A stretch of 64,000 bases of DNA from Desulfuromonas versatilis (GCF_019704135.1 NZ_AP024355.1:4533034-4597033); one strand, 5' to 3'; shown: positions 52,863 through 61,577, counted from the first letter of the stretch. The notes: generated by a model not told the origin, from the letters alone. Made by a program: numbers and translations.

Positions 52863-54629
52863 TCAGGGAATCACCAAAACGGCAAGGGCGGTAAGAAACA
52901 CCACCGCCAGCAGCACCCAGGTCCCCACCGGGTAGGCGCCCTGCCGGCTGCGGTGCTCGATTCGTTCCTCCTGCTGGCGCAGTTCCGATTCGTCGCCGGC
53001 GGCCTCGGCCAGCAACCGCAGGCCGTGCTTCTGCACGTTGCTCCCGGGCTCCTCGAAGAAGCGCGCCAGCAGGCCGGGAATCCGCTTGATGAACAGCTGG
53101 TCGCCCCAGCTGTTGAGACCGTTGAGCGCCTTGTCGGCGAGCCCGTAGAACAACCGGCCGCCCCGGCGGTAAAACCAGTCCGAATCGATGGAAATGGTCT
53201 CGGTGCGTTTGAGCAGCGGCAGCAGCAGAAAAAAGGCCAGGGCCGAGAACATCAGCAACTGAAACTGGTTGAGGGTGTGCTCGAAGGTGTAGGCGTGAAA
53301 ATCCACCTCGAAGGGGAGGACCGCGTAGAGTGGCTGAGGGTAAACGCCGAGAAACAGGCAGAAAAAGGCCAGCAGGGCCATGGCGGCGAGCATGTGCCGG
53401 GGCGGCTCGCCCGGGCGCAGGCCGTTGTCCTTGGCGAAGAAAACGAAATAGGGGAACTTGATCCCGGCGTGCAGGAACACCCCCGCCGAAGCGATCTCCA
53501 GCACCAGCCAGACCCAGTAGAGCCCCTCGTGCACCCCGGCTTCGATGATCATCGGCTTGCTGGTGTAGCCTGAGAGCCCCGGGAAAGAGGAGATAGCCAG
53601 CGCGCCGATAGTGCCGAAGATCATGGTCAGCGGCATGGTCTTGTAGAGCCCGCCCAGGTCGGTGCATTTGCTCTTGCCGGTCATGTAAAGCACCGAGCCG
53701 GCGCTCATCCACAGCAGGGCCTTGTAGATGATGTGGCAGAAGGCATGGGCCACTACCCCGCTGATCGCCATGGCGGTGCCGATGCCGATGCCGCAGACCA
53801 TGAAGCCGACCTGGTTGATGATCGAGTAGGCCAGAATGCGCCGCATGTCGTTTTCAAGGATGGCGTAGATGATGCCGTAGATGGCCATGACGCAGCCGAC
53901 CACCATCAGGATCTCCCAGCCGGCGAAGCCGCGGATCAGGGTATAGACCGCCGTCTTGGTGGTGTAGGCGGTCATGATCACGCCGCCGGTGACCGTCGCC
54001 TCGGGATAGGCGTCGGAGAGCCAGGCCGAGAAAGGCGGTGCCGCGGCGTTGACCAGGAAGCCGAGCAGGATCAGGTAGGTCGGCAGGCTGCGCAGGTCGA
54101 AGCCGTCGAAGGCCACCGAGCCGCTGGCCTGCACCTGCAGCAGAATGCCGGCGAGCAGGCAGAGCCCGCCGAAGATATGCACCATCACGTAGCGAAAGGC
54201 CGCGCCGTTGGCCCGCTCGGTGTTGCGCGCCAGCACCAGGAAGGTCGAGGTCACCGCCATCACTTCCCAGAACAGGTAGAGGGAGATCAGGTCCCCGGCG
54301 AAGACCGCGCCGAGGCTGGCGCCGATGTAGGCCAGCGCCGCCGAGTGCTCGTGGCGGGTCTTCAGGTGCAGGGCGAACAGGAAGCAGGCGAAGGCGTTGA
54401 TGGTAAAGACATAGCCGAAGGCCTTGCTGAGCTTGTCGACCCGCAGCAGGGCCAGGTCGAAGCCGAACATCCGGTAATGCCAGGCGCTGCCCGGTTCGAG
54501 CTGGGTGATCACCACAAAGGCCGCCGCCGGCACCAGCAGGATCAGGGCCCGGCGCCCGGCCAGGGGAAGCAGCCAGAGCAGCCCCGCCCCCAGGATGAAC
54601 AGCAGCGCAGGGTGGAGGGTGTCAATCAT
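52863..54629 (-). CDS. MrpD/NuoL-like antiporter subunit (third copy)
   Basis: A 588-residue membrane protein, about fourteen hydrophobic segments, of the proton-conducting family shared by Mrp antiporters and complex I. Key residues are present: Glu in LYLFWEVMAVTSTF near 123, Lys in TTKTAVYTLIRGF near 229, Lys in HIIYKALLWMSAG near 300, and a Lys in SGYTSKPMI near 355. It is the last gene of the operon, overlapping the 88-residue gene by eight bases. Its C-terminal 80 residues, with a charged segment and a final helix, exceed those of the other two copies. It may take the role of the N-terminal part of MrpA, which is otherwise missing from this operon. Confidence 0.88.
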   Translation of the reverse strand: MIDTLHPALLFILGAGLLWLLPLAGRRALILLVPAAAFVVITQLEPGSAWHYRMFGFDLALLRVDKLSKAFGYVFTINAFACFLFALHLKTRHEHSAALAYIGASLGAVFAGDLISLYLFWEVMAVTSTFLVLARNTERANGAAFRYVMVHIFGGLCLLAGILLQVQASGSVAFDGFDLRSLPTYLILLGFLVNAAAPPFSAWLSDAYPEATVTGGVIMTAYTTKTAVYTLIRGFAGWEILMVVGCVMAIYGIIYAILENDMRRILAYSIINQVGFMVCGIGIGTAMAISGVVAHAFCHIIYKALLWMSAGSVLYMTGKSKCTDLGGLYKTMPLTMIFGTIGALAISSFPGLSGYTSKPMIIEAGVHEGLYWVWLVLEIASAGVFLHAGIKFPYFVFFAKDNGLRPGEPPRHMLAAMALLAFFCLFLGVYPQPLYAVLPFEVDFHAYTFEHTLNQFQLLMFSALAFFLLLPLLKRTETISIDSDWFYRRGGRLFYGLADKALNGLNSWGDQLFIKRIPGLLARFFEEPGSNVQKHGLRLLAEAAGDESELRQQEERIEHRSRQGAYPVGTWVLLAVVFLTALAVLVIP

Positions 54630-54888
54630 AATAATCCTCTTTGCGCTTGAGCAGGTAACCGAGCAGCTTGGAAATCACGATGATGGCGACGCAGGAGACG
54701 AAGCCGAACAGGGCGTAGAAACCCGGCCAGCTCTCCACCCGGTAAAACAGGGTGTGTTTGTGCATGAAGAAATCCGGCACCACCAGCAGCCCCAGCACGA
54801 TGTAAAAGCCGAGGCGCAGACGGCGCAGGTTCCGCGGATGGTCAAACCAGTCGGTGACGATTTTCGCTTCTTGCTTCTTTTCGTTCAT
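54622..54888 (-). CDS. small membrane protein of the antiporter operon
   Basis: An 88-residue protein with a charged N-terminus (MNEKKQEAKIVTDWFDHPRN), one clear membrane helix (LGFYIVLGLLVVPDFFM), a short loop and a second helix (FYALFGFVSCVAIIVISKLLGYLL), ending KRKEDYYD. It is not a canonical Mrp subunit. Placed 16 bases after the second MrpD-like gene and overlapping the third by eight bases, it is probably an assembly or accessory subunit; the function is unknown. Small proteins of this kind occur at this place in related operons of the group, from memory. Confidence 0.75.
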   Translation of the reverse strand: MNEKKQEAKIVTDWFDHPRNLRRLRLGFYIVLGLLVVPDFFMHKHTLFYRVESWPGFYALFGFVSCVAIIVISKLLGYLLKRKEDYYD

Positions 54889-54904
54889 GGCGAATCGAAT
54901 CCCC

Positions 54905-56371
54905 TTACGGGAAAAGGGCCTGGCGGATCAGCTGCAGCAGCACGTCGGGGAAGAAGAACAGGGCCAGCGAACCCAGGGCGGTCACCGACAGCGGAATCAG
55001 GCACAGCAGCGGCGCCTCCTGGATTCCGGCCCCGCCCTCCTGCTTCGGCTTGGCGAAAAAGCCCCGGTAGACGATGGGCAGAAAGTAGGCGGCGTTGAGC
55101 AGCGAGCTGACCAGCAGCACCACGACCAGCACCAGCTGGTCAGCCTGCAGGGCGCCGACCAGCAGGTTCCACTTGCTCAGAAACCCGCCCAGGGGGGGCA
55201 TGCCGATGATCGAGAGCGAGCCGAGGAAAAAGGCGCCGTAGGTGACCGGCATGCGCCGGCCGAGCCCGTCCATCTCGCTGATGTATTTCTTGTGGCTGGC
55301 CACGTAGATCGCCCCGGCGCAGAAGAACAGGGTGATCTTGCCGAAGGCGTGCATGGCGATGTGCAGCACCCCGCCGGTCATCCCCGCCGCCGAGAGCATG
55401 CCGGCGCCGAGCACCATGTAGGAGAGCTGGCCGATGGTGGAATAGGCGAGGCGCCGCTTGAGGTTGTCCTGGGTCAGGGCGACCAGCGAGGCGACCAGGA
55501 TGGTCACCGAAACGAAATAGGTCAGCGCCACGCCCAGATCGAGGTTCTGCAGCAGCCCGGGGCCGAAAATGTCGAAGACCACCCGCAGGATGGAGAAGAC
55601 CCCCACCTTGACCACGGCCACGCCGTGCAGAAAGCTGCTGACCGGGGTCGGCGCCACCATGGCCGCCGGCAGCCAACCGTGAAAGGGCATGATCCCCGCC
55701 TTGGCGAAGCCGAGCACGAACAGCACCAGCAGCAGGCTCAGAACCGCCGGCGAGCCGGTGCCGGCGAGGATTCCTCCCTGGGTGAAGTCGAGGGTGCCGG
55801 CCAGCTGATAGGTGATGAGCATGGCCGGCAACGCCAGGCCGATGGAGGTGCCGAGGATGTAGGTGAGGTACTTGCGCCCCGAGGCCCGCGCCTCGGCGTT
55901 CTGCTCGTGGGTCACCAGCGGGTAGGTGGAGAGCGAGAGCACCTCGTAGAACAGGTAGAGGGTCAGCAGGTTGCCGGCGAAAGCCACCCCGATGGTGGCG
56001 GAGATGGCCATGGCGAAAGAGGCGAAATAGCGGGTCTGGTCGTGTTCCCCCAGGGCGCGCATGTAGCCGATGGAATACAGGGAGGTGAAGATCCACAAGA
56101 AGGAGGCGACCAGGGCGAAGAACATCCCCATGGCGTCGACCCGCAGCTCGATGGGGACCCCCGGAACCACCTGGCACAGGGTGAAGACGAACTGCTCGCC
56201 GCGCAGCACCGCCGGCAGCATCGTGGCGACCAGGCAAAGTTTGCCCACCGCCACCAGCAGGGTCCAGGATTCGCGCAGGTTGGGGCTGCGCCCCGAGAGC
56301 ATGATCGGGACGGTGCCGAGCAGGGAGATCAGCACGGCCGCCAGGGGCAGAATGGAGGATTGCATAGACAT
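54905..56371 (-). CDS. MrpD/NuoN-like antiporter subunit (second copy)
   Basis: A 488-residue membrane protein of the antiporter-like family. Glu in LYLFYEVLSLSTYPL near 136, Lys in VAVVKVGVFSILR near 238, Lys in HAFGKITLFFCAGAIY near 325-340 and GGFLSKWNLLVG near 400 are the residues expected in the proton path. It lies 61 bases after the first D subunit gene and is followed after 16 bases by the small membrane protein. It is distinct from the other two copies over its whole length, so it is an old paralogue rather than a recent duplication. Confidence 0.9.
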   Translation of the reverse strand: MSMQSSILPLAAVLISLLGTVPIMLSGRSPNLRESWTLLVAVGKLCLVATMLPAVLRGEQFVFTLCQVVPGVPIELRVDAMGMFFALVASFLWIFTSLYSIGYMRALGEHDQTRYFASFAMAISATIGVAFAGNLLTLYLFYEVLSLSTYPLVTHEQNAEARASGRKYLTYILGTSIGLALPAMLITYQLAGTLDFTQGGILAGTGSPAVLSLLLVLFVLGFAKAGIMPFHGWLPAAMVAPTPVSSFLHGVAVVKVGVFSILRVVFDIFGPGLLQNLDLGVALTYFVSVTILVASLVALTQDNLKRRLAYSTIGQLSYMVLGAGMLSAAGMTGGVLHIAMHAFGKITLFFCAGAIYVASHKKYISEMDGLGRRMPVTYGAFFLGSLSIIGMPPLGGFLSKWNLLVGALQADQLVLVVVLLVSSLLNAAYFLPIVYRGFFAKPKQEGGAGIQEAPLLCLIPLSVTALGSLALFFFPDVLLQLIRQALFP

Positions 56372-56432
56372 CGGTCAGTACCGCAAGAAAAAGGAGGCCG
56401 GAGACAGGCCCGGTTCAAGAACCACCGGCATC

Positions 56433-57911
56433 TCAGAAACCGCCGGGAATGCTCAGGCGGATGATGCCGGACACCAGCGGGCCGGTGCCTAGGCCGACCG
56501 CGATCAGGGCGATGGCGGTGAGCACCAGCGGCTTGAGGATCATCAGCGGCGCCTCGGCCAGCTGCGGCGCCTCTTGGCCGTGCCCGGTCCGGAAATAGGC
56601 GATCTCGATGATGCGGAAAAACAGCACCGCGTTGACCAGACTGCTGAACACCAACGCCGCCACGTAGCCCCACTGCCCCGCCTCGACCCCGCCGAGAATC
56701 AGGTACCACTTGCTGAAAAAGCCGCAGGTCGGCGGCACCCCGATCATCGAGAAGGCGCCGACGGTGAAGGCCGCCATGGTCACCGGCATCCGCCGATAGA
56801 GCCCCTGCAGGCTGTCGAAGCTCAGGCTGCCGGTGCGGTAGACGATCGCCGCGGCCACCAGGAACAGGCACAGGGTCATCAGCGCATCGTTGACGATATG
56901 CAGCATGGTGCCGGTCATCCCCTGCAGGTTGGCCAGCCAGAAGCCGCCCACCATGTAGCCGACCTCGGCGATCAGGATGTAGGTCAGCATCCGCCGCAGA
57001 TCCCGCTGGGCCAGGGCCAGCGCCGAGGCGCAGACGATGGCCACGGCCGCCGCCCAGACCAGCAGCGAGCGGATCTCGAGCCGGGTGAAGAACTCGTATT
57101 CGGGCGGAAACATGAGAAAGCGCAGGCGGATCAGCAGAAACACCGTCACCTTGGTCATCAGCGGCGCCATCATCACCCCGGCACCGGTGGGCGCGTGGGA
57201 GTAGGCGTTGGGCAGCCAGCCGTGCAGCGGGAAGAAGGCCATCTTCACCAGCAGCCCCACCATCAGAAAGGCGAAGGCGGTGGAGAGCGCCGCGCCGGCC
57301 TGCAGCCCGGGAATGATCGAGGCGATGTCCGCCATGTTCAGCGAACCGGTCAGGATGTAGAAGTAGCCCACCCCGAGCAGGTAGAAGCAGGCGCCGATGG
57401 AGCCCATGATCACGTAATTGAAGCTGGAGAGCACCGCCCGGCCCCGGCCCATGGCGATTAGCCCGTAACTGGTGATGGAGGTGATCTCGAGCAGCACGTA
57501 GAGGTTGAAGGCGTCGGCGCTCATCGACAGCCCCATCAACCCGGCGATCAGGATCAGGTAGAGGGTGAAGAACAGGTGCTGGCGGCCGGGCAGTTCCTGG
57601 GCGGTGCTCTTGAGCGCCGCGCTGGCCGCGGCCAGGGCCACCAGGTTGATCAGCAGCAGCATCAGCGCGCACATGGGATCGATGTACAGCTCGATGCCGT
57701 AGGGGGGCTTCCAGTTGCCCACCGTGTAGCTGAAGGCGCCGCTCTGCAGCACCCGGACCAGCAGCGCCAGCGAGGTCAGGGCCGCCAACGACAGCGCCCC
57801 CAGCACCAGCGTCGTCACCACGCGGGCGGAGCGCCGGCCGAAGATGTTGACAAAAAAGGCCGTCAGCAGCGGCGCCGCCAGGGCATACATATGCAGGTTG
57901 GTGGTGCTCAT
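56433..57911 (-). CDS. mrpD: MrpD-like antiporter subunit (first copy)
   Basis: A 492-residue membrane protein adjoining MrpC in the position of MrpD. Glu is present in LYVLLEITSITSYGL near 146 and Lys in LMTKVTVFLLIRLRF near 250. The middle helix reads HIVNDALMTLCLFLVAAAIVY near 333; at the place where the other two copies and most family members have Lys (KALLF, KITLF) this one has Thr. FFSKWYLILGGVEAGQ near 400 keeps a later Lys. It overlaps the MrpC gene by four bases (ATGA at 57908-57911). Confidence 0.9.
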   Translation of the reverse strand: MSTTNLHMYALAAPLLTAFFVNIFGRRSARVVTTLVLGALSLAALTSLALLVRVLQSGAFSYTVGNWKPPYGIELYIDPMCALMLLLINLVALAAASAALKSTAQELPGRQHLFFTLYLILIAGLMGLSMSADAFNLYVLLEITSITSYGLIAMGRGRAVLSSFNYVIMGSIGACFYLLGVGYFYILTGSLNMADIASIIPGLQAGAALSTAFAFLMVGLLVKMAFFPLHGWLPNAYSHAPTGAGVMMAPLMTKVTVFLLIRLRFLMFPPEYEFFTRLEIRSLLVWAAAVAIVCASALALAQRDLRRMLTYILIAEVGYMVGGFWLANLQGMTGTMLHIVNDALMTLCLFLVAAAIVYRTGSLSFDSLQGLYRRMPVTMAAFTVGAFSMIGVPPTCGFFSKWYLILGGVEAGQWGYVAALVFSSLVNAVLFFRIIEIAYFRTGHGQEAPQLAEAPLMILKPLVLTAIALIAVGLGTGPLVSGIIRLSIPGGF

Positions 57912-58297
57912 CGGCCGATCTTCTCCAGAATCTCGTCTTCCTCGAGGGTTCCGTACTCGCGGTGAATGCGCTGCAGGATCGCCAGGGCGACTCCGGTGAC
58001 GCTGACCGAAACGACGATGGCGGTAAGCATCAGCACATGGGGCAGGGGGTTGTCGACGGAGGCCACGCGCACCCCGTGCTCGAGCACCTCGTACTTGTCG
58101 AGGATGGGAATACCGCCGCCGCGCTTCACCCCGGTGGAGACAAAAAACAGGATGATTGCGGTCTGGAAGATGTTCATGCCGATCAGCTTCTTGACCAGGT
58201 TGCGTTTGCCGATCATGGCGTAGAACCCGATCATCATCAGCACCACGTAGACCCAGTAGTTGTACTTGGCCACGATCACGCTCAGCACCGATTCCAT
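57908..58297 (-). CDS. mrpC: MrpC/NuoK-like antiporter subunit
   Basis: A 129-residue three-helix protein. It has the NuoK/MrpC pattern (YWVYVVLMMIGFYAMIGKRNLVKKLIGMNIFQTAIILFF, over residues 14-52), with conserved GMNIFQ and, in the third helix, LPHVLMLTAIVVSVSVTGVALA. The loop between helix 2 and 3 is longer than in NuoK. It overlaps the D subunit by ATGA and ends two bases from the B subunit. Confidence 0.92.
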   Translation of the reverse strand: MESVLSVIVAKYNYWVYVVLMMIGFYAMIGKRNLVKKLIGMNIFQTAIILFFVSTGVKRGGGIPILDKYEVLEHGVRVASVDNPLPHVLMLTAIVVSVSVTGVALAILQRIHREYGTLEEDEILEKIGR

Positions 58298-58298
58298 C

Positions 58299-58778
58299 TC
58301 AAAGCCCCTCGTCCAGTTCGCCGCCGCTGCCCAGGTCCCAGTACAGTGAGGCCATGATGCTCATGACCGCCAGTCCAACCCCGACCTCGACTATGAAGAT
58401 CCCCATGGAGCGCCACTCGATGGGCCCCAGGGGGATGATGCGGTCGAGGGCGCTGTAATCGAGAAACAGCCCCCCCAGCAGGGCGCAGATAACCGCGGTG
58501 CCGGTAAAGATCAGCGCCCCGAGGTTGCCGAGGATGGCGTTGGCCCTCTCCGACATGTGCCGCAGCGAGGTCTTCAGGTCGAAGGCGAGGGCCAGCAGCA
58601 CGAAGGAGGCGCCGAGCACCACCCCCCCCTGGAAGCCGCCGCCGGGGCTGTAATGGCCGTGAACGATGATGTAGAGGCCGAACAGCTGGATGAAGGGGAC
58701 CAGCAGACGCACCGAAACCTGGATAATCGGGCTCTCGCCCAGCTGCCGGGTTTTCGCCAGCTCCTGGATGCGCTTCAT
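58299..58778 (-). CDS. mrpB: MrpB/MnhB-like antiporter subunit
   Basis: A 159-residue four-helix protein with the MnhB pattern SVRLLVPFIQLFGLYIIVHGHYSPGGGFQGGVVLG, over residues 22-56, and a GxGG-containing loop. The C-terminal helix pair ends in VGVGLAVMSIMASLY. It overlaps the upstream small subunit by ATGA (58775-58778). In standard mrp operons B follows A; here it follows two short genes that together match the C-terminus of A. Confidence 0.92.
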   Translation of the reverse strand: MKRIQELAKTRQLGESPIIQVSVRLLVPFIQLFGLYIIVHGHYSPGGGFQGGVVLGASFVLLALAFDLKTSLRHMSERANAILGNLGALIFTGTAVICALLGGLFLDYSALDRIIPLGPIEWRSMGIFIVEVGVGLAVMSIMASLYWDLGSGGELDEGL

Positions 58779-59047
58779 GACTTGGACCTCCGCAGCACGC
58801 TGACCACGGCCGCGCCGGCGCAGAAGATGACCACGGTTTCGAACATGGTGTCGTAGCCGCGGTAATCACCCAGCACCGCGGTGACCAGGTTGGGGACGTG
58901 GGTCTCGGCCACGGCATTCTGGATATAATGCGGCGAGAGGTGAACGCTGGCCGGAGACTGAGGGTCGCCCCAGGCGGGAAAGTCCTTGGTGCCGTAGAGC
59001 AGCACTGCCCCGACGGCCAGCGAGGCCAGAAGCGCGAGCGTTTTCAA
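58775..59047 (-). CDS. MbhE-like small subunit (part of MrpA C-terminus)
   Basis: A 90-residue membrane protein: two helices flanking an extracytoplasmic loop, with HVPNLVTAVLGDYRGYDTMFETVVIF near 50-75. That motif (NLVTxVLxDYRGxDTxxE) is the C-terminal end of MrpA and matches MbhE of archaeal hydrogenases. It overlaps the preceding and following genes by four bases. Confidence 0.85.
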   Translation of the reverse strand: MKTLALLASLAVGAVLLYGTKDFPAWGDPQSPASVHLSPHYIQNAVAETHVPNLVTAVLGDYRGYDTMFETVVIFCAGAAVVSVLRRSKS

Positions 59048-59289
59048 TCCTTACTCCTGCGGCTGGTGCGCAAAATCGCGGCGATGAACAAAACAGTGCT
59101 GATCCCCGCGCCCACCGTGGCCTCGGTGAAGGCCACGTCCACCGCCCCCATCTCGGCCCACAGCAGACACATCAGGAAACTGTAGGCCCCGAACACCACC
59201 GTGGCCGAAAGCAGGTCCTTGAGGGTGATGGCGGCCAGGGCGCAGACCACCACCAGGGCGAGGATCAGCAGGTCCAGTTGCCAGATCAT
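59044..59289 (-). CDS. MbhD/DUF4040-like small subunit (part of MrpA C-terminus)
   Basis: An 81-residue three-helix protein of the DUF4040/MbhD type: ALAAITLKDLLSATVVFGAYSFLMCLLWAEMGAVDVAFTEA, over residues 21-61, contains the AxDVAFTEAxVGxG motif of the MrpA inner C-terminal part. I chose the ATG at 59289 since it overlaps the G subunit by ATGA; a longer frame to 59496 overlaps it much further. Confidence 0.87.
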   Translation of the reverse strand: MIWQLDLLILALVVVCALAAITLKDLLSATVVFGAYSFLMCLLWAEMGAVDVAFTEATVGAGISTVLFIAAILRTSRRSKD

Positions 59290-59609
59290 TTCGACCCCCT
59301 TTTCTTTTCCCAGGGTTCCACGCCGACGATCAGGGCCGATTCGGTCAGGGCGTGGGTGGCGGTGGGGCTGGCCACGAACACAAACCCGGCGATGGCCAGG
59401 ATCTTGAGACTCACCAGCAGGTTGCCCGGGGTAAAATCCACCAGGTTGTACAGGGCGATGCCGAGGATCACCAGCTCGGCGGCCAGCGAATCGCATTTGC
59501 CCGCGGCATGCAGCCGGGTATAGAAATCGGGAAAGCGCAGGATGCCGAGGGTGCCCACGGCAAAGAAGAACAGACCGGCGATGATCAGAACGGCGGCGAC
59601 CACGGTCAT
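59286..59609 (-). CDS. mrpG: MrpG/MnhG-like antiporter subunit
   Basis: A 107-residue three-helix protein with the family signature GTLGILRFPDFYTRLHAAGKCDSLA near residue 19-43. The tail is basic (EPWEKKRGSK). It starts three bases after the F subunit gene ends. Confidence 0.93.
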   Translation of the reverse strand: MTVVAAVLIIAGLFFFAVGTLGILRFPDFYTRLHAAGKCDSLAAELVILGIALYNLVDFTPGNLLVSLKILAIAGFVFVASPTATHALTESALIVGVEPWEKKRGSK

Positions 59610-59612
59610 GGG

Positions 59613-59912
59613 TTATCCCTCCCCCTGTTTTTCGCTCTCCAGGTGCACGCCGCCCCGGCGCAGGAAATACTTGGCAGCCGCCAGGGTGGCGATGAAGTTG
59701 AGCAGGGCGTAGGCGATGGCGATATCGACAAACATGCCGACATCGTCATAGAGCACCCCGATGATCAGCAGCAGAACGGTGGTCTTGGTGCCGATGACGT
59801 TGCCGCCGAGAATCCGGTCGAGCACCGAGGGGCCGCCCACCACCCGTACCAGGGTGAACGCCATGAGCACCACCAGGGCGATGCCGGCATATAGAAAGAC
59901 GTTTTCGATCAC
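59613..59912 (-). CDS. mrpF: MrpF/MnhF-like antiporter subunit
   Basis: A 99-residue three-helix protein with the signature VRVVGGPSVLDRILGGNVIGTKTTVLLL (over residues 22-49) and DIAIAYALLNFIATLAAAKYF near 63. It overlaps the E subunit by ATGA (59909-59912). Confidence 0.93.
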   Translation of the reverse strand: MIENVFLYAGIALVVLMAFTLVRVVGGPSVLDRILGGNVIGTKTTVLLLIIGVLYDDVGMFVDIAIAYALLNFIATLAAAKYFLRRGGVHLESEKQGEG

Positions 59913-60394
59913 GATTGGCCCTCCAGGGCAACGGCAATCCGGCGCTCCATCTCGCCCGGCAGGGATTCGGCGGCGCTGCGGGTCAGCGCATAGACGGCGA
60001 ACTCGTCGTCATGGACGCTGACCGTGATGGTCCCGGGGGTGAGGGTGATGGACTGGGCGAAGGTAACCTTGGAGAAAGGGCTCTTAAGGGTGGTCTTGAA
60101 ACGAAACACGGTGGGATCGATCAAGTCCAGCATCCTGGGGTGCAGGACGATGTAGGTCACCTGCAGGTTGGCCACCAGAATCTGCCAGAACAGCCAGGGG
60201 ACATACAGCAGCAGGCCCAGCACCTGGCGCAGGAACCCCGGGCCGGGCGGCCGGGGGAAGAGCAACTCATGGCTGAAGTGGGCCACGAGCAAACAGCAGA
60301 CCACGCCGAGGCTCAGGTGAAAGCCGTCGAACATGCCGGACATGATCACCCAAAAGGCAAGCATGACCAGAAAAGTGGCAATCTTTGCCTTCAT
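59909..60394 (-). CDS. mrpE: MrpE/MnhE-like antiporter subunit
   Basis: A 161-residue protein with two N-terminal helices (ATFLVMLAFWVIMSG; LSLGVVCCLLVAHF) and a membrane-associated part, with LLYVPWLFWQILVANLQVTYIVLHP near 63-87 and FAQSITLTPGTITVSVHDDEF near 112-132, the conserved SITLTPGT of the family. First gene of the operon. ATG at 60394 has GAGGG upstream; the frame to 60520 adds residues without such a site. Confidence 0.92.
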   Translation of the reverse strand: MKAKIATFLVMLAFWVIMSGMFDGFHLSLGVVCCLLVAHFSHELLFPRPPGPGFLRQVLGLLLYVPWLFWQILVANLQVTYIVLHPRMLDLIDPTVFRFKTTLKSPFSKVTFAQSITLTPGTITVSVHDDEFAVYALTRSAAESLPGEMERRIAVALEGQS

Positions 60395-60703
60395 TGCATA
60401 CCCTCGCTGATAAAACCGAATCTCAACGAACCCCCGGAAATCGCCTATCCCAGCAGCAGGGGGATCCGTCGCCGGGATGAATGGCCGGGGATACTGCAAG
60501 AAAAAGACCGTCTGGCCCACTTTCTAATAAAACATCGCATTTGTTTATCACGCTTTAAAGAGGGGGGTCAAGAAAATCCGGTGCCGTCACGGGGCCCTTG
60601 CGTACCTCCGGCACACTCTTTTATAATCGGAATCTGGCCAATATCGAAGCCGCCACCAGGGATCCGATAACGCTGTTCTACAATTTTCATGAAGGGGATT
60701 GAA
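60395..60703. promoter_or_regulatory. divergent region between the Mrp operon and the nitrilase gene
   Basis: 309 bases. On the plus strand TTGCGT (60598-60603) with TATAAT (60622-60627), spacer 18, stands about 75 bases before the nitrilase start. AT-rich sequence near 60520-60560 may hold the promoter of the antiporter operon on the minus strand, but I cannot place it with confidence. No other gene is visible. Confidence 0.5.
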
Positions 60704-61495
60704 ATGGAGCGAAAAGTCTGCGCCGCCGCCGTGCAGTTCAACATCGAGCTGGGTGAAGTGGAGGCCAACCTGCAGAAGGCACTGGCGGGAATCCGCCGGG
60801 TTAGAGAAAAAGACGCCCGACTCGTGGTGCTGCCGGAGATGTGGAGCAGCGGCTATGCCTACAAACGCCTGGCGGCCCTGGCCGAGGAAACCCCCCGGGT
60901 CCTGGAGATCCTCAAAGGACTCACCGCGGAAAAAAACATGGTCACCGTCGGCAGTCTGCCGGAAAAGGTCGACGGGCGCATCTACAATACCGCCTTTGTC
61001 GTCGACAACGGGCGCATCGCCGGCAGATATCGCAAGCTGCACCTGTTCTCCACCATGGGCGAGGACCGCTTCCTGGCCGCCGGCGACGCCGCCCTGGTGG
61101 TATCGACCTCGGTGGGACGGCTCGGGGTGGCGATCTGCTACGACCTGCGTTTTCCCGAGCTGTTCCGCAAGCTGGCCCTGGAAGGGGCGGAAATCCTCTG
61201 CGTTCCGGCCGAATGGCCCAAGCCCCGGCAGGAGCACTGGCGAACCCTGCTGCGCGCCCGCGCCATCGAAAACCAGCTGTTCGTCGCCGCCGCCAATTGC
61301 TGCGGGATTCAAGGGAAGCTCGATTTCTTCGGCATGAGCCTGCTGATCTCGCCGCGCGGCGAGATCCTCGCCGAGGGGGGGGAAACCGAAACCGAGCTCA
61401 GCGCCCTGTTCAACTTCGAGGAGATGACCAGCTACCGCTCGCAGATCCGCTGCTACCAGGACCGGCGTCCGGAAATCTACGGCACCCTGCCCTGA
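60704..61495 (+). CDS. nitrilase-family amidohydrolase (omega-amidase-like)
   Basis: A 263-residue carbon-nitrogen hydrolase. The Glu-Lys-Cys triad is in VVLPEMWSSGY, GRYRKLHLFSTMG and VGVAICYDLRFPELFRKL-type stretch near residue 142 (here GVAICYDLRFPELF). The sequence FPELFRxLALEGAE and the following VPAEWPKPRQEHW are typical of omega-amidase/NIT2-like enzymes, which hydrolyse alpha-ketoglutaramate-type amides. Start at 60704, with AAGGGGA five bases upstream; an in-frame ATG at 60689 is too near. The gene is followed after 82 bases by a short conserved gene in the same direction. Confidence 0.92.
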   Translation: MERKVCAAAVQFNIELGEVEANLQKALAGIRRVREKDARLVVLPEMWSSGYAYKRLAALAEETPRVLEILKGLTAEKNMVTVGSLPEKVDGRIYNTAFVVDNGRIAGRYRKLHLFSTMGEDRFLAAGDAALVVSTSVGRLGVAICYDLRFPELFRKLALEGAEILCVPAEWPKPRQEHWRTLLRARAIENQLFVAAANCCGIQGKLDFFGMSLLISPRGEILAEGGETETELSALFNFEEMTSYRSQIRCYQDRRPEIYGTLP

Positions 61496-61577
61496 TTCGC
61501 CTGCCCCGGGGACGGCCGGACAGACCGCCGGCGGATGCTATACTGGTAGAAAACCGCAGATCATGGGGAGTAGCGAC

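Noticed and set aside
52361-54629. Hydrogenase or complex I redox module next to the Mbh-like membrane operon
   Set aside because: The gene following the last antiporter subunit is a universal stress protein, then hemW; no NiFe or FeS subunits are in the window.
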